From Scleromatobacter humisilvae (GTDB taxonomy: Bacteria; Pseudomonadota; Gammaproteobacteria; Burkholderiales; Burkholderiaceae_C): a stretch of DNA of 64,000 bases. Below, piece after piece: positions 16,600-26,211 of the stretch. The position numbers and the translations under genes are program-made. The notes beneath the pieces are model-generated. The model was not told where the DNA came from, did no database searches, and saw only the letters and a list, made by a program, of their open reading frames with translations. Every line of letters starts with the position of its first letter. Position 1 is the stretch's first letter. The stretch lies in assembly GCF_023231945.1 (NCBI RefSeq), contig NZ_JAJLJH010000002.1, positions 1 to 64,000 on the forward strand, in the 5' to 3' direction.

Positions 16600-16918
16600 G
16601 GCGCTTTCAGCCTCGGGAGGCTCGGTCGGTGCAGCGCGACAGCAGGTCGCGACAGGGATTCTCTGCGATTGCTGAACAAAAGCTTGTCGCGTTTGTTCGG
16701 ATATTAATTGGTGCGGTGCAACATTCGTCTGGATACTACGCCGATTTCACGGATCGCGCTCATCAAGGCAACGCGCGCTCCCGTTGCGCGGGCGGGTCTT
16801 CCGGTCGTGTCACGATGATGCAACCTGCGGCGGGCGGCCGATCGGCGGAACAGCGTCCGGTTTGGCGGCCTGACCTGACCGTACACTGCCGCGCACGTCC
16901 GGCTGCCGGCTTCCGTCC
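16600..16918. other. Intergenic region between divergent phaZ and a membrane protein gene
   Basis: The 319-base stretch has no convincing coding frame. It includes AT-rich tracts around 16690-16715 (gatattaattgg-like) that could hold promoters in either direction, but no element matches a consensus well enough to name. No repeats found. Confidence 0.4.
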
Positions 16919-17461
16919 ATGGCACTGCTTTCGTTGCTCGAATCGCTCGCGATCCTCGGTTATGTCGGATTGGTCATCTTCTGCGTGGCGCGCGGATGCC
17001 GCTTCCCCGGCGATCTTGACCGGCGCATCGTCAGCGCGCATTCGCTGGCCGACTCGGTGGCGCGCCTGGACGAGCGCTGCGTGGCAGCGTCGGCAATGGC
17101 TGGCCACGTCCTGGGCGGCAGCGTCCGCCTGGCATGCCGGGCCGACGGTCGACTCAATTCGTTCCGCCCGGTGTTCAGCGGCGAGTTCCGCGAAGAGGGC
17201 GCCGCGGTCGTGCTGGTGGGCGAATTCGGCATGGCGGCCGCGACGCAGGTCTTCCTGGTCGTCTGGTTCGGCGGCCTCGGCGTGGCACTGGCGCGCATCC
17301 TGTTCGCCGCGGTCGTCGCGGGACAGCGCGATGCCTGGGCCGGTGGCCTCTTCTGCGCGCTGATGCTGCTGGCGTGCACGGCGCTCGTGCGAAGCGCGAA
17401 ACGGGCCTCGGCCGGCGACATCGCGTGGTTGACCACGGCTCTGCGGGATGCGCTCCGCTGA
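16919..17461 (+). CDS. Hypothetical membrane protein
   Basis: Unrecognised 180-residue protein. ATG at 16919. Hydrophobic helices are near residues 3-22 (LLSLLESLAILGYVGLVIFC) and 95-118 (AATQVFLVVWFGGLGVALAR). A third follows near 128-146 (GGLFCALMLLACTALV). The soluble segment between the first two contains several Cys and Arg. A small inner-membrane protein is predicted; no motif identifies a function. It is isolated, with phaZ divergent and the aminotransferase convergent (54 bases between stops, with a shared hairpin). Confidence 0.5.
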   Translation: MALLSLLESLAILGYVGLVIFCVARGCRFPGDLDRRIVSAHSLADSVARLDERCVAASAMAGHVLGGSVRLACRADGRLNSFRPVFSGEFREEGAAVVLVGEFGMAAATQVFLVVWFGGLGVALARILFAAVVAGQRDAWAGGLFCALMLLACTALVRSAKRASAGDIAWLTTALRDALR

Positions 17462-17474
17462 GGTTCGGACAAGT

Positions 17475-17496
17475 AAAAGCCCGGCGTCGCCGGGCT
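17475..17496 (-). terminator. Intrinsic terminator after the aminotransferase gene
   Basis: AGCCCGGC (17478-17485) pairs with GCCGGGCT (17489-17496) around a 3-base loop. On the minus strand the stem is followed by TTTTAC. It lies 20 bases beyond the stop of the aminotransferase gene at 17516 and also faces the membrane protein gene from the other side. Confidence 0.85.
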
Positions 17497-17515
17497 CGTC
17501 ACGGAGCGGCGCGGA

Positions 17516-18715
17516 TCAGGCCGACACGGCCGCGATGGCCTTGGCCACGTAGGCCAGGTTGCCGTCGTTGAGCGCGGCCACGCAGATGCGGCCGGAGTCG
17601 ACGCCGTAGACGCCGAATTCGCTGCGCAGGCGCTGCATCTGCGTCGCCGACAGGCCCGAGTAGCTGAACATGCCGTTCTGCTTGACGATGTAGCTCAGGT
17701 CGCCCTTGACGCCGGCGTTGGTCAGCTGGTCGACCAGCGCGCCGCGCATGCGCTTGATGCGCTCGCGCATGCCGGCCAGCTCGCCTTCCCACTGCGCGCG
17801 CAGCGCGGGGGTGGTCAGCACGGTGGCGACGATCTGCGCGCCGTGCGTCGGCGGGTTCGAGTAGTTGGTGCGGATGACGATCTTGAGCTGCGACAGCACG
17901 CGCGACGCTTCGTCCTTGCTCGAGCACACGACGCTCAGCGCGCCGACGCGCTCGCCGTACAGCGAGAAGCTCTTGGAGAACGAGGTCGAGACGAAGAAGT
18001 CGAGGCCGGCGGCCAGGAACTGGCGCACGGCGGCGCCGTCCTCGGCGATGCCGAAGCCGAAGCCCTGGTAGGCCATGTCGACGAACGGCACGAGGCCGTG
18101 CTGCTTGATCGTCGCGATGACCTTGTCCCATTGCTCGCTGGACAGGTCGACGCCCGTCGGGTTGTGGCAGCAGGCATGCAGCACGACGATGGTGCCGGCG
18201 GGCGACGCGGCCAGCTTGGCGATCATCGCGTCGAACGCGACCCCGCGCGTGGCCGCGTCGTAGTACGGATACTGCTCGACGGCGAAGCCGGCGTTGGTGA
18301 ACAGCGCGCGATGGTTCTCCCAGCTCGGGTCGCTGATCAGCACCTTGGCGTCGGGGCGCAGGCGCTTGAGGAAATCGGCGCCCACCTTCAGGCCGCCGGT
18401 GCCGCCGAGCGCCTGGATCGTCGCGACGCGGCCTTGCGTGACGACGTCGGAGTCGGCGCCGAACACGAGGCCCTGCACCGCCTTGTCGTAGGCGGCGATG
18501 CCGTCGATGGGCAGGTAGCCGCGCGCCTTGTGCGCGTCGACGAGCTGCTTCTCGGCCGCGGCCACGCAGGCCAGCAGCGGCAGCTTGCCGTTCTCGTCGG
18601 TGTACACGCCGACGCCGAGGTTGACCTTGGCGGGGTTGGTGTCGGCATTGAACTGCTCGTTCAGGCCGAGGATGGGGTCACGCGGGGCGAGCTCGACGGA
18701 GGCAAACAGCGACAT
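17516..18715 (-). CDS. tyrB: Aspartate/aromatic amino acid aminotransferase (class I, TyrB/AspC type)
   Basis: A PLP-dependent transaminase exchanging amino groups between aspartate or aromatic amino acids and 2-oxoglutarate. The 399-residue protein has the family N-terminus MSLFASVELAPRDPILGL. It has ALGGTGGLKVGADFL, CCHNPTGVDLS with the substrate-side Asn, and the Schiff-base Lys in STSFSKSFSLYGERVGAL. SGRICVAALND near the end holds the carboxylate-binding Arg. Start at the ATG 18715, not an upstream in-frame ATG that would overlap the promoter. TyrB and AspC cannot be separated by sequence alone. Divergent from uvrB. Confidence 0.9.
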   Translation of the reverse strand: MSLFASVELAPRDPILGLNEQFNADTNPAKVNLGVGVYTDENGKLPLLACVAAAEKQLVDAHKARGYLPIDGIAAYDKAVQGLVFGADSDVVTQGRVATIQALGGTGGLKVGADFLKRLRPDAKVLISDPSWENHRALFTNAGFAVEQYPYYDAATRGVAFDAMIAKLAASPAGTIVVLHACCHNPTGVDLSSEQWDKVIATIKQHGLVPFVDMAYQGFGFGIAEDGAAVRQFLAAGLDFFVSTSFSKSFSLYGERVGALSVVCSSKDEASRVLSQLKIVIRTNYSNPPTHGAQIVATVLTTPALRAQWEGELAGMRERIKRMRGALVDQLTNAGVKGDLSYIVKQNGMFSYSGLSATQMQRLRSEFGVYGVDSGRICVAALNDGNLAYVAKAIAAVSA

Positions 18716-18902
18716 GGAGTCAGGTTCCTGGCAAGGGCTTGAAAAGCCCGGTGTGTGGCGGCAGATGAAGGAGTTGCGCCGCGGCCGGGAGCTTTCTCCT
18801 GCACGTTGCGCTACGCTGTCGGATTGGCCGTCGACGGATCTCGACGAGACGAACCACCTGCGGCAGCGTGCCGATTTTAGGCCATGAGCCAGGGATAACC
18901 CG

Positions 18903-21062
18903 ATGCCGATTGATTCTGACGTCATGCCGGAGCCGACCGCGGCCGGCTATTCGCACGCCGCCTCCACCGCGCCCGCCGACGGCGAACCGCCGCAGGGCGA
19001 GTTCATCACCTACCCGGGCTCGCCGTTCCAGCTGTTCCAGCCGTACCCGCCCGCGGGCGACCAGCCCACGGCCATCGCGCAGCTGTGCGAGGGCATCGAG
19101 GACGGCCTCGCGTTCCAGACGCTGCTGGGCGTCACCGGCTCGGGCAAGACGTTCACCATGGCCAACGTCATCGCGAAGATGGGCCGCCCGGCCATCGTCT
19201 TCGCGCCCAACAAGACGCTGGCCGCGCAGCTTTACAGCGAGTTCCGCGAGTTCTTCCCGAAGAACGCGGTCGAGTACTTCGTCAGCTACTACGACTACTA
19301 CCAGCCCGAGGCCTACGTGCCGCAGCGCGACCTGTTCATCGAGAAGGACTCGTCGATCAACGAGCACATCGAGCAGATGAGGCTGTCGGCCACCAAGAGC
19401 GTGCTGGAGCGGCGCGACACGGTGATCATCGCGAGCGTGTCGGCCATCTACGGCATCGGCAAGCCCGAGGACTACACGCAGATGCGCTTCATCCTGCGCA
19501 ACGGCGACAAGCTCGGCCAGCGCGACGTCATCGCGCAGCTGATCCGCATGCAGTACACGCGCAACGAGACCGACTTCTCGCGCGGCACGTTCCGCGTGCG
19601 CGGCGACACGATCGACGTGTTCCCGGCCGAGCATTCGGAGCTGGCGATCCGCATCGAGCTGTTCGACGACGAGGTCGAGTCGCTGCAGCTGCTGGACCCG
19701 CTGACCGGCCACATCCGCCAGAAGGTGCCGCGCTTCACGATCTATCCGTCCAGCCACTACGTGACGCCGCGCGAGCGCGTCGTCGCGGCGGTCGAGACGA
19801 TCAAGGAGGAGCTGCGCTGGCGCCTCGACGAGCTGGTCAAGCAGGGCAAGCTGGTGGAGGCGCAGCGCCTCGAGCAGCGCACGCGCTTCGACCTCGAGAT
19901 GCTGCAGGAGGTGGGCCACTGCAAGGGCATCGAGAACTACACGCGGCACCTGTCCGGCGCGAAGCCGGGCGATCCGCCGCCGACGCTCGTCGACTACATG
20001 CCCAGGGACGCCATCATGTTCCTCGACGAGAGCCACGTGATGATCGGCCAGATCGGCGGCATGTTCAACGGCGACAAGGCGCGCAAGACCAACCTCGTCG
20101 ACTACGGCTTCCGCCTGCCGTCCGCGCTCGACAACCGGCCGCTGAAGTTCGAGGAGTTCGAACGCAAGATGCGCCAGTGCGTGTTCGTCTCGGCCACGCC
20201 GGCCGACTACGAGAAGACGCACACCGGCGCGGTCGTCGAGCAGCTGGTGCGTCCGACCGGCCTGATCGACCCGACGGTGGAGGTGCGCCCGGCGACGACC
20301 CAGGTCGACGACGTGCTGCAGGAGATCCGCGAGCGCACCGTCGCCGGCGACCGCGTGCTGATCACCACGCTGACGAAGAAGATGGCCGAGCAGCTCACCG
20401 ACTACCTCACCGAGAACGGCGTCAAGGTGCGCTACCTGCACTCGGACATCGACACGGTCGAACGCGTCGAGATCCTGCGCGACCTGCGGCTGGGCGTGTT
20501 CGACGTCCTCGTCGGCATCAACCTGCTGCGCGAAGGCCTCGACATCCCCGAGGTCTCGCTGGTGGCCATCCTGGACGCCGACAAGGAAGGCTTCCTGCGC
20601 GCCGAGCGCAGCCTGATCCAGACCATCGGCCGCGCGGCGCGCAACGTCAACGGCCAGGCCATCCTCTATGCGGACAAGATGACCGACTCGATGCGCCGGG
20701 CCATCGACGAGACCGAGCGCCGGCGCGCGAAGCAGATCGCGCACAACCTCGCGCAGGGCATCACGCCGCGCGGCATCCGCAAGACGATCCGCGACCTGAT
20801 CGACGGCGTCGCGGCCGAGCGCTCGGGCAAGGACGACCTGAAGTTCGCGCAGCAGGCCGCCGAGGTCGAGGCGATGAGCGAGAAGGATCTCGGCAAGCGC
20901 ATCAAGCTGCTCGAGAAGCAGATGCTGGAACACGCGAAGAGCCTCGAATTCGAGAAAGCGGCGCGCGTGCGCGACCAGCTGGCGCTGCTGCGCGAGCAGG
21001 CGTTCGGAGCGGCGGGCCACGACACGGTCGCCGTGCCCGCGGCCGGCGCGGCGCGGAAGTGA
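18903..21062 (+). CDS. uvrB: Excinuclease ABC subunit B
   Basis: The damage-verifying helicase-like subunit of nucleotide excision repair. It is 719 residues, with Walker A GVTGSGKT at 76-83, the beta-hairpin region [13 protein letters not shown], and the helicase motif [20 protein letters not shown] with TIGRAARN. The C-terminal UVR domain ([19 protein letters not shown]) binds UvrC. About 32 residues precede the usual beginning ([15 protein letters not shown]), so it is slightly longer than typical. The ATG at 18903 has no competing start nearby. I do not see a LexA-type box in the 187-base divergent region. Confidence 0.97.
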   Translation: MPIDSDVMPEPTAAGYSHAASTAPADGEPPQGEFITYPGSPFQLFQPYPPAGDQPTAIAQLCEGIEDGLAFQTLLGVTGSGKTFTMANVIAKMGRPAIVFAPNKTLAAQLYSEFREFFPKNAVEYFVSYYDYYQPEAYVPQRDLFIEKDSSINEHIEQMRLSATKSVLERRDTVIIASVSAIYGIGKPEDYTQMRFILRNGDKLGQRDVIAQLIRMQYTRNETDFSRGTFRVRGDTIDVFPAEHSELAIRIELFDDEVESLQLLDPLTGHIRQKVPRFTIYPSSHYVTPRERVVAAVETIKEELRWRLDELVKQGKLVEAQRLEQRTRFDLEMLQEVGHCKGIENYTRHLSGAKPGDPPPTLVDYMPRDAIMFLDESHVMIGQIGGMFNGDKARKTNLVDYGFRLPSALDNRPLKFEEFERKMRQCVFVSATPADYEKTHTGAVVEQLVRPTGLIDPTVEVRPATTQVDDVLQEIRERTVAGDRVLITTLTKKMAEQLTDYLTENGVKVRYLHSDIDTVERVEILRDLRLGVFDVLVGINLLREGLDIPEVSLVAILDADKEGFLRAERSLIQTIGRAARNVNGQAILYADKMTDSMRRAIDETERRRAKQIAHNLAQGITPRGIRKTIRDLIDGVAAERSGKDDLKFAQQAAEVEAMSEKDLGKRIKLLEKQMLEHAKSLEFEKAARVRDQLALLREQAFGAAGHDTVAVPAAGAARK

Positions 21063-21255
21063 CGGGCCGGGTCGCGCTGGCCGGCGCCCAGGCGCGCGAC
21101 TCGTGCAGGACTGCCTCGTCGCGGCCTGAATCCGCTCGCGAGGACGCCGCAAATGCGGCGGCGGCCTCCTGGAATTTGCCGCCATATCTCCGGCAGCACG
21201 GTCGCCACGCCGCCGGGCTGAGCGTCGCCGCGTCGGCTGGCGCCACAATGCGTGC

Positions 21256-21744
21256 ATGTCCGATCCCCGCCCCGACAAGATCCGCGTGCTGATGGTCTGC
21301 CTCGGCAACATCTGCCGCTCGCCCACGGCCGAGGCGATGCTGCGGCTCAAGGCGCATGAGGCCGGCCTCGACGACCGCATCGAGGTCGACTCCGCCGGCA
21401 CCGCCGACTACCACGTCGATTCGCCGCCGGATCGACGCGCGATCGCGCATGGCGAGCGCCGCGGCCTGGCGATGCAGGCGCTGCGCGGGCGCCAGGTCGC
21501 CCGCGAGGACTTCGACCGCTTCGACCACATCCTGGCGATGGACGACGACAACCTCGACGACCTGAAGCGGCGACGGCCGCCGGGCTCGCGCGCGAAGGTC
21601 GCGCTGCTGATGTCGTTTGCGCCGCACGCGGGCTCGCGCGAGGTGCCCGATCCGTACTACGGCGGAGCGGACGGCTTCGAGCGGGTGCTGGACCTGGTGG
21701 ACGCGGCGTCCGCGGGCTTCATCGCGGCGACGCTCGGGCGCTGA
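21256..21744 (+). CDS. Low-molecular-weight protein-tyrosine-phosphatase
   Basis: The 162-residue enzyme has the phosphate-binding loop [14 protein letters not shown] (Cys15, Arg21, C-x5-R) and the general-acid Asp in [19 protein letters not shown]. Length and order are standard for the LMW-PTP family. The substrate is unknown; bacterial members act on tyrosine kinases for capsule or on small molecules. Here it stands alone after uvrB with 193 bases between them, so an own promoter is likely. Convergent with the acyltransferase gene, 4 bases apart. Confidence 0.93.
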   Translation: MSDPRPDKIRVLMVCLGNICRSPTAEAMLRLKAHEAGLDDRIEVDSAGTADYHVDSPPDRRAIAHGERRGLAMQALRGRQVAREDFDRFDHILAMDDDNLDDLKRRRPPGSRAKVALLMSFAPHAGSREVPDPYYGGADGFERVLDLVDAASAGFIAATLGR

Positions 21745-21748
21745 GCCG

Positions 21749-22789
21749 TCAGCCCTCGCCGATCCGTGCCGGGCTGGCCTTGCGGCGTTCGCGGTAGAAC
21801 CGGTTGACGCGGTCGACCAGCGATTCGTTGACCAGCGTCGCCGCCAGCGCGGCGGCGCCGACGACGAGCACGAGCGTGGCCCAGCGTGGCAGGCCGTGCA
21901 CGTAGGGCAGCAGCCGTCCGGCCGGCGCGTGCATCATGTACAGCGGGAACGACAGCATTCCCAGCCAGCGCGAGATCGCGCCGAGTGCCATCCCGGGCGA
22001 GGGCAGCCGATAGGCGAGGTTCAGCAGGGCGACGCCGGTCGTCGCGCAGAGAAACTGGTTCAGCCCTTCGCGTCCGCCGGCGAAGTGCGCCACCACCACG
22101 AACACGGTCAGCGCCGCCACCAGCATCACCGCGGACATCCGCAGGGTCGATGGCCGCATGGCGATTGCACAACCCACGCTGAACCACGCGAGCGCGCGCG
22201 CCACGCTGATCAGCCGATAGAGCCCGCCGGCCTCCCAGCCCAGGTTGAGATTGTTCGCCCGCAGCGTCGCGAAGATCAGGATCGCCATCGACGCAACGCC
22301 CAGCGGGAACATCCAGCGGCGTCCGAACTTCAGCACGACGAACCACACCGCGTTGGCCGCGAGCTCGGCCCAGAACGACCACATCGGCGGATCCGCGGGG
22401 AAGGCGCTGTTCATGCCACCGGTCGACACGGGCATGACCAGGAAGATTGCCCAGGCGTCGGTGTCGGCGGCGGGCATCGACGCGCCGGACGGCACGCCCG
22501 CAAGGTCCAGTGCCACTATGAAGGTGCCCGCGACCAGCACCATCGGATAGAGCCGTCGAAGACGGACGCCGGCGAACTCGAGCGGGCCCATGCCGGATTC
22601 GATCGCCTGCGTGTACTTGAGCGCCAGCACGATCCCGCTGAGCGCGAAGAAGATGTCGACGGCCGTCAGGCCATAGCCCGCATGCCTGACCTGCAGGTAG
22701 GCTTGGTAGTGGAAGACCACGACGGCAATCGCCGCCAGGCCGCGCACGAGGTCGAGCCACTCGATCCGCTGGGATGTCATCGGCGGCAT
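21749..22789 (-). CDS. Acyltransferase family 3 membrane protein
   Basis: The 346-residue polytopic protein starts MPPMTSQRIEWLDLVRGLA; ATG at 22789 or 22780 fits. RIEWLDLVRGLAAIAVVVFHYQAY is the family hallmark, with the catalytic His in the first helix. About ten helices follow, and the front ends with DIFFALSGIVLALK. Such proteins O-acetylate lipids, exopolysaccharide or peptidoglycan at the inner membrane; the substrate is not visible here. Divergent from the isc operon. Confidence 0.82.
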   Translation of the reverse strand: MPPMTSQRIEWLDLVRGLAAIAVVVFHYQAYLQVRHAGYGLTAVDIFFALSGIVLALKYTQAIESGMGPLEFAGVRLRRLYPMVLVAGTFIVALDLAGVPSGASMPAADTDAWAIFLVMPVSTGGMNSAFPADPPMWSFWAELAANAVWFVVLKFGRRWMFPLGVASMAILIFATLRANNLNLGWEAGGLYRLISVARALAWFSVGCAIAMRPSTLRMSAVMLVAALTVFVVVAHFAGGREGLNQFLCATTGVALLNLAYRLPSPGMALGAISRWLGMLSFPLYMMHAPAGRLLPYVHGLPRWATLVLVVGAAALAATLVNESLVDRVNRFYRERRKASPARIGEG

Positions 22790-22952
22790 TCTATGGGGTG
22801 TGTCTGGCGCAGGGCCGGCGTCGGCGATGCATGTGCAATGGCGTGTCGTCTGGGGCAAAGACCGCGTTGTCGAGCATGGGTTTTGTGAGGGTTTCCTCGG
22901 GAATTACGGGGAAACGCGCATGCTCTGCGGCGCCGCAGCATTGCGGCAGCTC

Positions 22953-22977
22953 ATAGTCGACGGAAACGCTAGGCTTC
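22953..22977 (+). promoter_or_regulatory. IscR type 1-like site, upstream copy
   Basis: ATAGTCGACGGAAACGCTAGG matches the left half of the known type 1 IscR consensus (ATASYYGAC...) completely and the right half partly. It spans the -35 region of the proposed iscR promoter (TCGACG at 22957-22962). Confidence 0.6.
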
Positions 22978-22986
22978 TGGCATAAT
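22957..22986 (+). promoter_or_regulatory. Promoter of the isc operon
   Basis: A candidate -35 TCGACG (22957-22962) and -10 CATAAT (22981-22986) are 18 bases apart, about 110 bases before iscR. Both elements lie inside the tandem IscR-type sites, as expected for autorepression. Confidence 0.55.
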
Positions 22987-23006
22987 CGACTAAAACGCTC
23001 GGAATC
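22982..23006 (+). promoter_or_regulatory. IscR type 1-like site, downstream copy
   Basis: ATAATCGACTAAAACGCTCGG repeats the upstream site 29 bases later, with the ATA..CGAC half and the A-rich centre. It covers the -10 element and the likely transcription start. Two type 1 sites before iscR are also known in E. coli. Confidence 0.6.
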
Positions 23007-23098
23007 AACCAAGGGTTATCACTCCTCTCCGACCTCCAGCCGCTCCCACGGTTACGGACCGAAGTCGATTGCCCAAAACACCCCCAGGAGAGCACCCC

Positions 23099-23632
23099 AT
23101 GCGTCTGACCACCAAAGGCCGATTCGCTGTCACGGCAATGATCGATCTGGCCCTCCGCTCCAGCAATGGTCCGGTCGCCCTCGCTGCCATCTCGCAGCGC
23201 CAGCAGATCTCCCTGTCGTACCTGGAACAGCTGTTCGGCAAGCTGCGCCGCCACGAGCTCGTCGAGAGCACGCGTGGCCCCGGCGGCGGCTACTCGCTCG
23301 GCCGCGGCGCCGAGTCCATCACGGTCGCCGACATCATCGTCGCCGTCGACGAGCCCATCGATGCGACCGGCTGCGCCGGCAAGGAAAACTGCATGGGCGA
23401 CGACACCGGCCGCTGCATGACGCACGACCTGTGGGCCAGCCTCAACGTCAAGATGATCGAGTTCCTCGATTCGATCTCGCTGAAGAAGCTGGTCGACGAG
23501 CAGCTCGCCAAGGGCGTGTCGATCGAGGAAGTGCCGGTGCGCCGCGCGATCTCGTCGCAGCCCGTCGTCAAGCCGATCAAGATCAACGCGCCGAACTCGG
23601 TGTTCGCGCTCGGCAACGCGTTCTCGAAGTAA
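23099..23632 (+). CDS. iscR: Fe-S cluster assembly transcriptional regulator IscR
   Basis: An Rrf2-family repressor that senses Fe-S supply and controls the isc operon. The 177-residue protein has a winged-helix N-terminus ([19 protein letters not shown]) and [12 protein letters not shown]-like wing ([13 protein letters not shown]). Cluster ligands are Cys92, Cys98 and Cys106, with His109. The Cys98-Cys106 spacing is two longer than in E. coli (92/98/104/107). Start at 23099 because CAGGAG at 23085-23090 is well placed; an upstream in-frame ATG at 23069 has no ribosome-binding site. First gene of the operon. Confidence 0.96.
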   Translation: MRLTTKGRFAVTAMIDLALRSSNGPVALAAISQRQQISLSYLEQLFGKLRRHELVESTRGPGGGYSLGRGAESITVADIIVAVDEPIDATGCAGKENCMGDDTGRCMTHDLWASLNVKMIEFLDSISLKKLVDEQLAKGVSIEEVPVRRAISSQPVVKPIKINAPNSVFALGNAFSK

Positions 23633-23649
23633 CTTCGTTTTCTCGACTC

Positions 23650-24864
23650 ATGACTCCGCATCTCCCGATCTACATGGACTACGGCGCGACGACGCCGGTC
23701 GACCCGCGCGTGGTCGATGCAATGATTCCCTGGTTGCGTGAACACTTCGGCAACCCGTCCTCGCGCTCGCATGCGTGGGGCTGGGAAGCCGAGGAGGCCG
23801 TCGAACGCGCGCGCGGCCAGGTCGCGGCGCTGATCGGCGCCGACTCGCGCGAGATCGTCTGGACGTCCGGCGCCACCGAGTCGAACAACCTCGCCATCAA
23901 GGGCGCGGCCAATTTCTACAGCACGCGCGGCAAGCACCTGATCACCGTCAAGACCGAGCACAAGGCCGTGCTCGACGTGATGCGCGAGCTGGAGCGCCAG
24001 GGCTTCGAGTGCACCTACCTCGACGTCGAGCCGAACGGCCTGGTCGACTTCGAGAAGTTCAAGGCGGCGATCCGTCCCGACACGATCCTGGCCTCGGTCA
24101 TGTACGTGAACAACGAGATCGGCGTGATCCAGGACATCCCGGCCCTGGGCGCGCTGTGCCGCGAGCGCGGCATCATCTTCCACGTCGACGCCGCGCAGGC
24201 GACGGGCAAGGTCGACATCGACCTGGCCACGCTGCCGGTCGACCTGATGAGCCTGGCCTCGCACAAGACCTACGGCCCCAAGGGCATCGGCGCGCTGTAT
24301 GTTCGCCGCAAGCCGCGGGTTCGCCTCGAGGCGCAGATGCACGGCGGCGGCCACGAGCGCGGCATGCGCTCGGGCACGCTGCCCACGCACCAGATCGTCG
24401 GCATGGGCGAGGCCTTCCGGCTCGCCGGCGAGGAGATGGGCGTCGAGCGCGAGCGCATCCGCGCGCTGCAGCAGCGCCTGTATGCCGGCCTGAAGGGCAT
24501 CGAGCAGGTGTTCGTCAACGGCGACCTGGAACGCCGCGTGCCGCACAACCTGAACATCTCGTTCAACTATGTCGAGGGCGAGTCGCTGATCATGGGCGTC
24601 AAGGGCCTGGCGGTGTCGTCGGGCTCGGCGTGCACCTCGGCCAGCCTGGAACCCAGCTACGTGCTGCGCGCGCTCGGCCGCAGCGACGAGCTGGCGCACA
24701 GCTCGCTGCGCATGACGATCGGCCGCTTCACCACCGAACAAGAGATCGATTCCGCGATCGCCATGCTCAAGGACACGGTCGCGCGCCTGCGCGAACTGTC
24801 GCCCCTGTGGGACATGTACCGCGACGGCATCGACATCAGCGCGATCCAGTGGGCTGCCCACTGA
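23650..24864 (+). CDS. iscS: Cysteine desulfurase IscS
   Basis: The PLP enzyme takes sulfur from cysteine and hands it to IscU and other acceptors. The 404-residue protein has the PLP Lys206 in [12 protein letters not shown] and the persulfide Cys328 in [10 protein letters not shown]; both numbers equal those in E. coli IscS. The ATG at 23650 ([18 protein letters not shown]) is 17 bases after iscR. Second gene of the isc operon. An in-frame extension upstream would run through iscR and is not used. Confidence 0.97.
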   Translation: MTPHLPIYMDYGATTPVDPRVVDAMIPWLREHFGNPSSRSHAWGWEAEEAVERARGQVAALIGADSREIVWTSGATESNNLAIKGAANFYSTRGKHLITVKTEHKAVLDVMRELERQGFECTYLDVEPNGLVDFEKFKAAIRPDTILASVMYVNNEIGVIQDIPALGALCRERGIIFHVDAAQATGKVDIDLATLPVDLMSLASHKTYGPKGIGALYVRRKPRVRLEAQMHGGGHERGMRSGTLPTHQIVGMGEAFRLAGEEMGVERERIRALQQRLYAGLKGIEQVFVNGDLERRVPHNLNISFNYVEGESLIMGVKGLAVSSGSACTSASLEPSYVLRALGRSDELAHSSLRMTIGRFTTEQEIDSAIAMLKDTVARLRELSPLWDMYRDGIDISAIQWAAH

Positions 24865-24903
24865 AACGCATCACCCCATAAATATCGTTGAGGGCAAGAC
24901 ATC

Positions 24904-25320
24904 ATGGCATACAGCGACAAGGTCATCGACCACTACGAGAACCCGCGCAACGTGGGCGGCTTCGACAAGGGTGACGACACCGTGGGCACCGGCATGGTCG
25001 GCGCGCCGGCGTGCGGCGACGTGATGAAGCTGCAGATCAAGGTCAACCCGGCCACGGGCCTGATCGAGGACGCGCGCTTCAAGACCTACGGCTGCGGCTC
25101 GGCCATCGCGTCGTCGTCGCTGGTCACCGAATGGGTCAAGGGCAAGTCGCTCGACCAAGCCATGGCCATCCGCAACACGCAGATCGCCGAGGAGCTCGCG
25201 CTGCCGCCGGTCAAGATCCACTGCTCGATCCTCGCGGAAGACGCGATCAAGGCGGCGGTGAGCGACTACAAGGCGCGCCACGGCAGCGAAGTCGCCGAGA
25301 CCGCGTCCGTCAACGCTTGA
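24904..25320 (+). CDS. iscU: Fe-S cluster assembly scaffold IscU
   Basis: The scaffold on which 2Fe-2S clusters are built. 138 residues, slightly longer than E. coli (128). Ligand residues Cys37 and Asp39 ([11 protein letters not shown]), Cys64 ([11 protein letters not shown]), His106 and Cys107 are all present. The LPPVK motif at 100-104 is the known binding site for the HscA chaperone, which is encoded further on in the same operon. Start ATG at 24904, 39 bases after iscS. Confidence 0.97.
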   Translation: MAYSDKVIDHYENPRNVGGFDKGDDTVGTGMVGAPACGDVMKLQIKVNPATGLIEDARFKTYGCGSAIASSSLVTEWVKGKSLDQAMAIRNTQIAEELALPPVKIHCSILAEDAIKAAVSDYKARHGSEVAETASVNA

Positions 25321-25330
25321 GGCCGCAACG

Positions 25331-25654
25331 ATGGCGGTGACCCTGACCGAGCGCGCCGCGAAGCACGTGACGCGCTACATCACCAAGCGCGGCCGTGGCG
25401 TCGGCGTGCGCCTGGGCGTGAAGACGACCGGCTGTTCGGGCCTGGCCTACAAGCTCGAGTACGCCGACGACGTGGCGGCCGAGGACGTGATCTTCGAGGG
25501 CCACGGCGTCAAGGTGCTGGTCGACCCGAAGAGCCTGCCCTACATCGACGGCACGGAGCTGGACTTCGTCCGCGAGGGGCTCAACGAAGGCTTCAAGTTC
25601 CACAACCCGCGCGAGAAGGACAAGTGCGGCTGCGGCGAATCGTTCCGCGTCTGA
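25331..25654 (+). CDS. iscA: A-type Fe-S carrier IscA
   Basis: A cluster carrier or iron donor. 107 residues, with the three conserved Cys: Cys35 in TTGCSGLAY, and Cys99 and Cys101 in CGCGESFRV at the C-terminus. Starts 10 bases after iscU. A hairpin with a T run follows the stop at 25679-25704. Confidence 0.96.
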   Translation: MAVTLTERAAKHVTRYITKRGRGVGVRLGVKTTGCSGLAYKLEYADDVAAEDVIFEGHGVKVLVDPKSLPYIDGTELDFVREGLNEGFKFHNPREKDKCGCGESFRV

Positions 25655-25678
25655 TCTCCTCATGCGCGGACGCCTCGA

Positions 25679-25704
25679 AGGCGCGGCAGCTGTCGCGCCT
25701 TTTT
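25679..25704 (+). terminator. Terminator-like hairpin between iscA and the GNAT gene
   Basis: AGGCGCG (25679-25685) pairs with CGCGCCT (25694-25700) around an 8-base loop (GCAGCTGT), followed by four or five T. A textbook intrinsic terminator inside an otherwise unbroken isc gene order, 25 bases after iscA. Partial read-through would lower hscBA-fdx relative to iscRSUA, a known pattern of isc expression elsewhere. Confidence 0.7.
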
Positions 25705-25725
25705 GTTGGTGACTCCCGTTTTCCC

Positions 25726-26211
25726 ATGACATTCGACATCCGCCCCACGCCGCCCGACCACCCGCAGGTGCTCGCGCTGATCGCCGAGCTCGATGCGTAC
25801 CTGCTGTCGGTCTATCCGCCGGAAGAGAACTACCTGCTCGACCTGTCGGGCCTGATGCATCCGTCCGTCACCTTCCTGGGCGCCTGGATGGGCGACACCG
25901 TCGTCGGCTGCGGCGCCGTGCGCACGATGCCGGCCGAGCCGGCGACCGACGGCAAGCCCTACGGCGAGATCAAGCGCATGTTCGTCACGCCCGCGCAGCG
26001 CGGCGCGCGTCTCGGCCCGCGCATCCTCGCGGCGCTGGAGACGGTGCTGCACGCGCAGGGCATCGACCGCGCGCTGATGGAGACCGGCGAGGAGCTCGCG
26101 GCCGCGGCACGCATGTACCGCGCCAACGGCTACGTCGAACGCGGGCCGTTCGGCGAGTATCCGGACAACGGTTCGTCGCTCTTCCTGGAGAAACGATGGA
26201 AGACGGACTGA
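25726..26211 (+). CDS. GNAT-family N-acetyltransferase inside the isc operon
   Basis: A 161-residue single-domain GNAT protein. It has the core IKRMFVTPAQRGARLGPRIL with the R/Q-x-x-G-x-G/A acetyl-CoA loop (here QRGARLG). The C-terminal RMYRANGYVERGPFGEYP is typical of YjaB/PA4866-like members. Start ATG at 25726. The gene sits between iscA and hscB, an atypical position, and its end overlaps hscB by 16 bases (26196-26211), so it is translated with the operon. Substrate unknown; whether it acts on Fe-S machinery is only speculation. Confidence 0.85.
   Translation: MTFDIRPTPPDHPQVLALIAELDAYLLSVYPPEENYLLDLSGLMHPSVTFLGAWMGDTVVGCGAVRTMPAEPATDGKPYGEIKRMFVTPAQRGARLGPRILAALETVLHAQGIDRALMETGEELAAAARMYRANGYVERGPFGEYPDNGSSLFLEKRWKTD

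Larger units (their letters stand above)
22790..23098. other. Divergent regulatory region between acyltransferase and isc operon
   Basis: The 309-base stretch has no coding frame. Its right half carries the iscR promoter and tandem IscR sites annotated separately. The left half (22790-22950) shows nothing assignable except a short GC-rich inverted repeat near 22925-22940 (CTGCGGCGCCGCAG). Confidence 0.6.

Noticed and set aside
18720-21401. Minus-strand 893-codon open frame opposite uvrB
   Set aside because: Mirror of uvrB codon bias; no family resemblance, and uvrB is certain.
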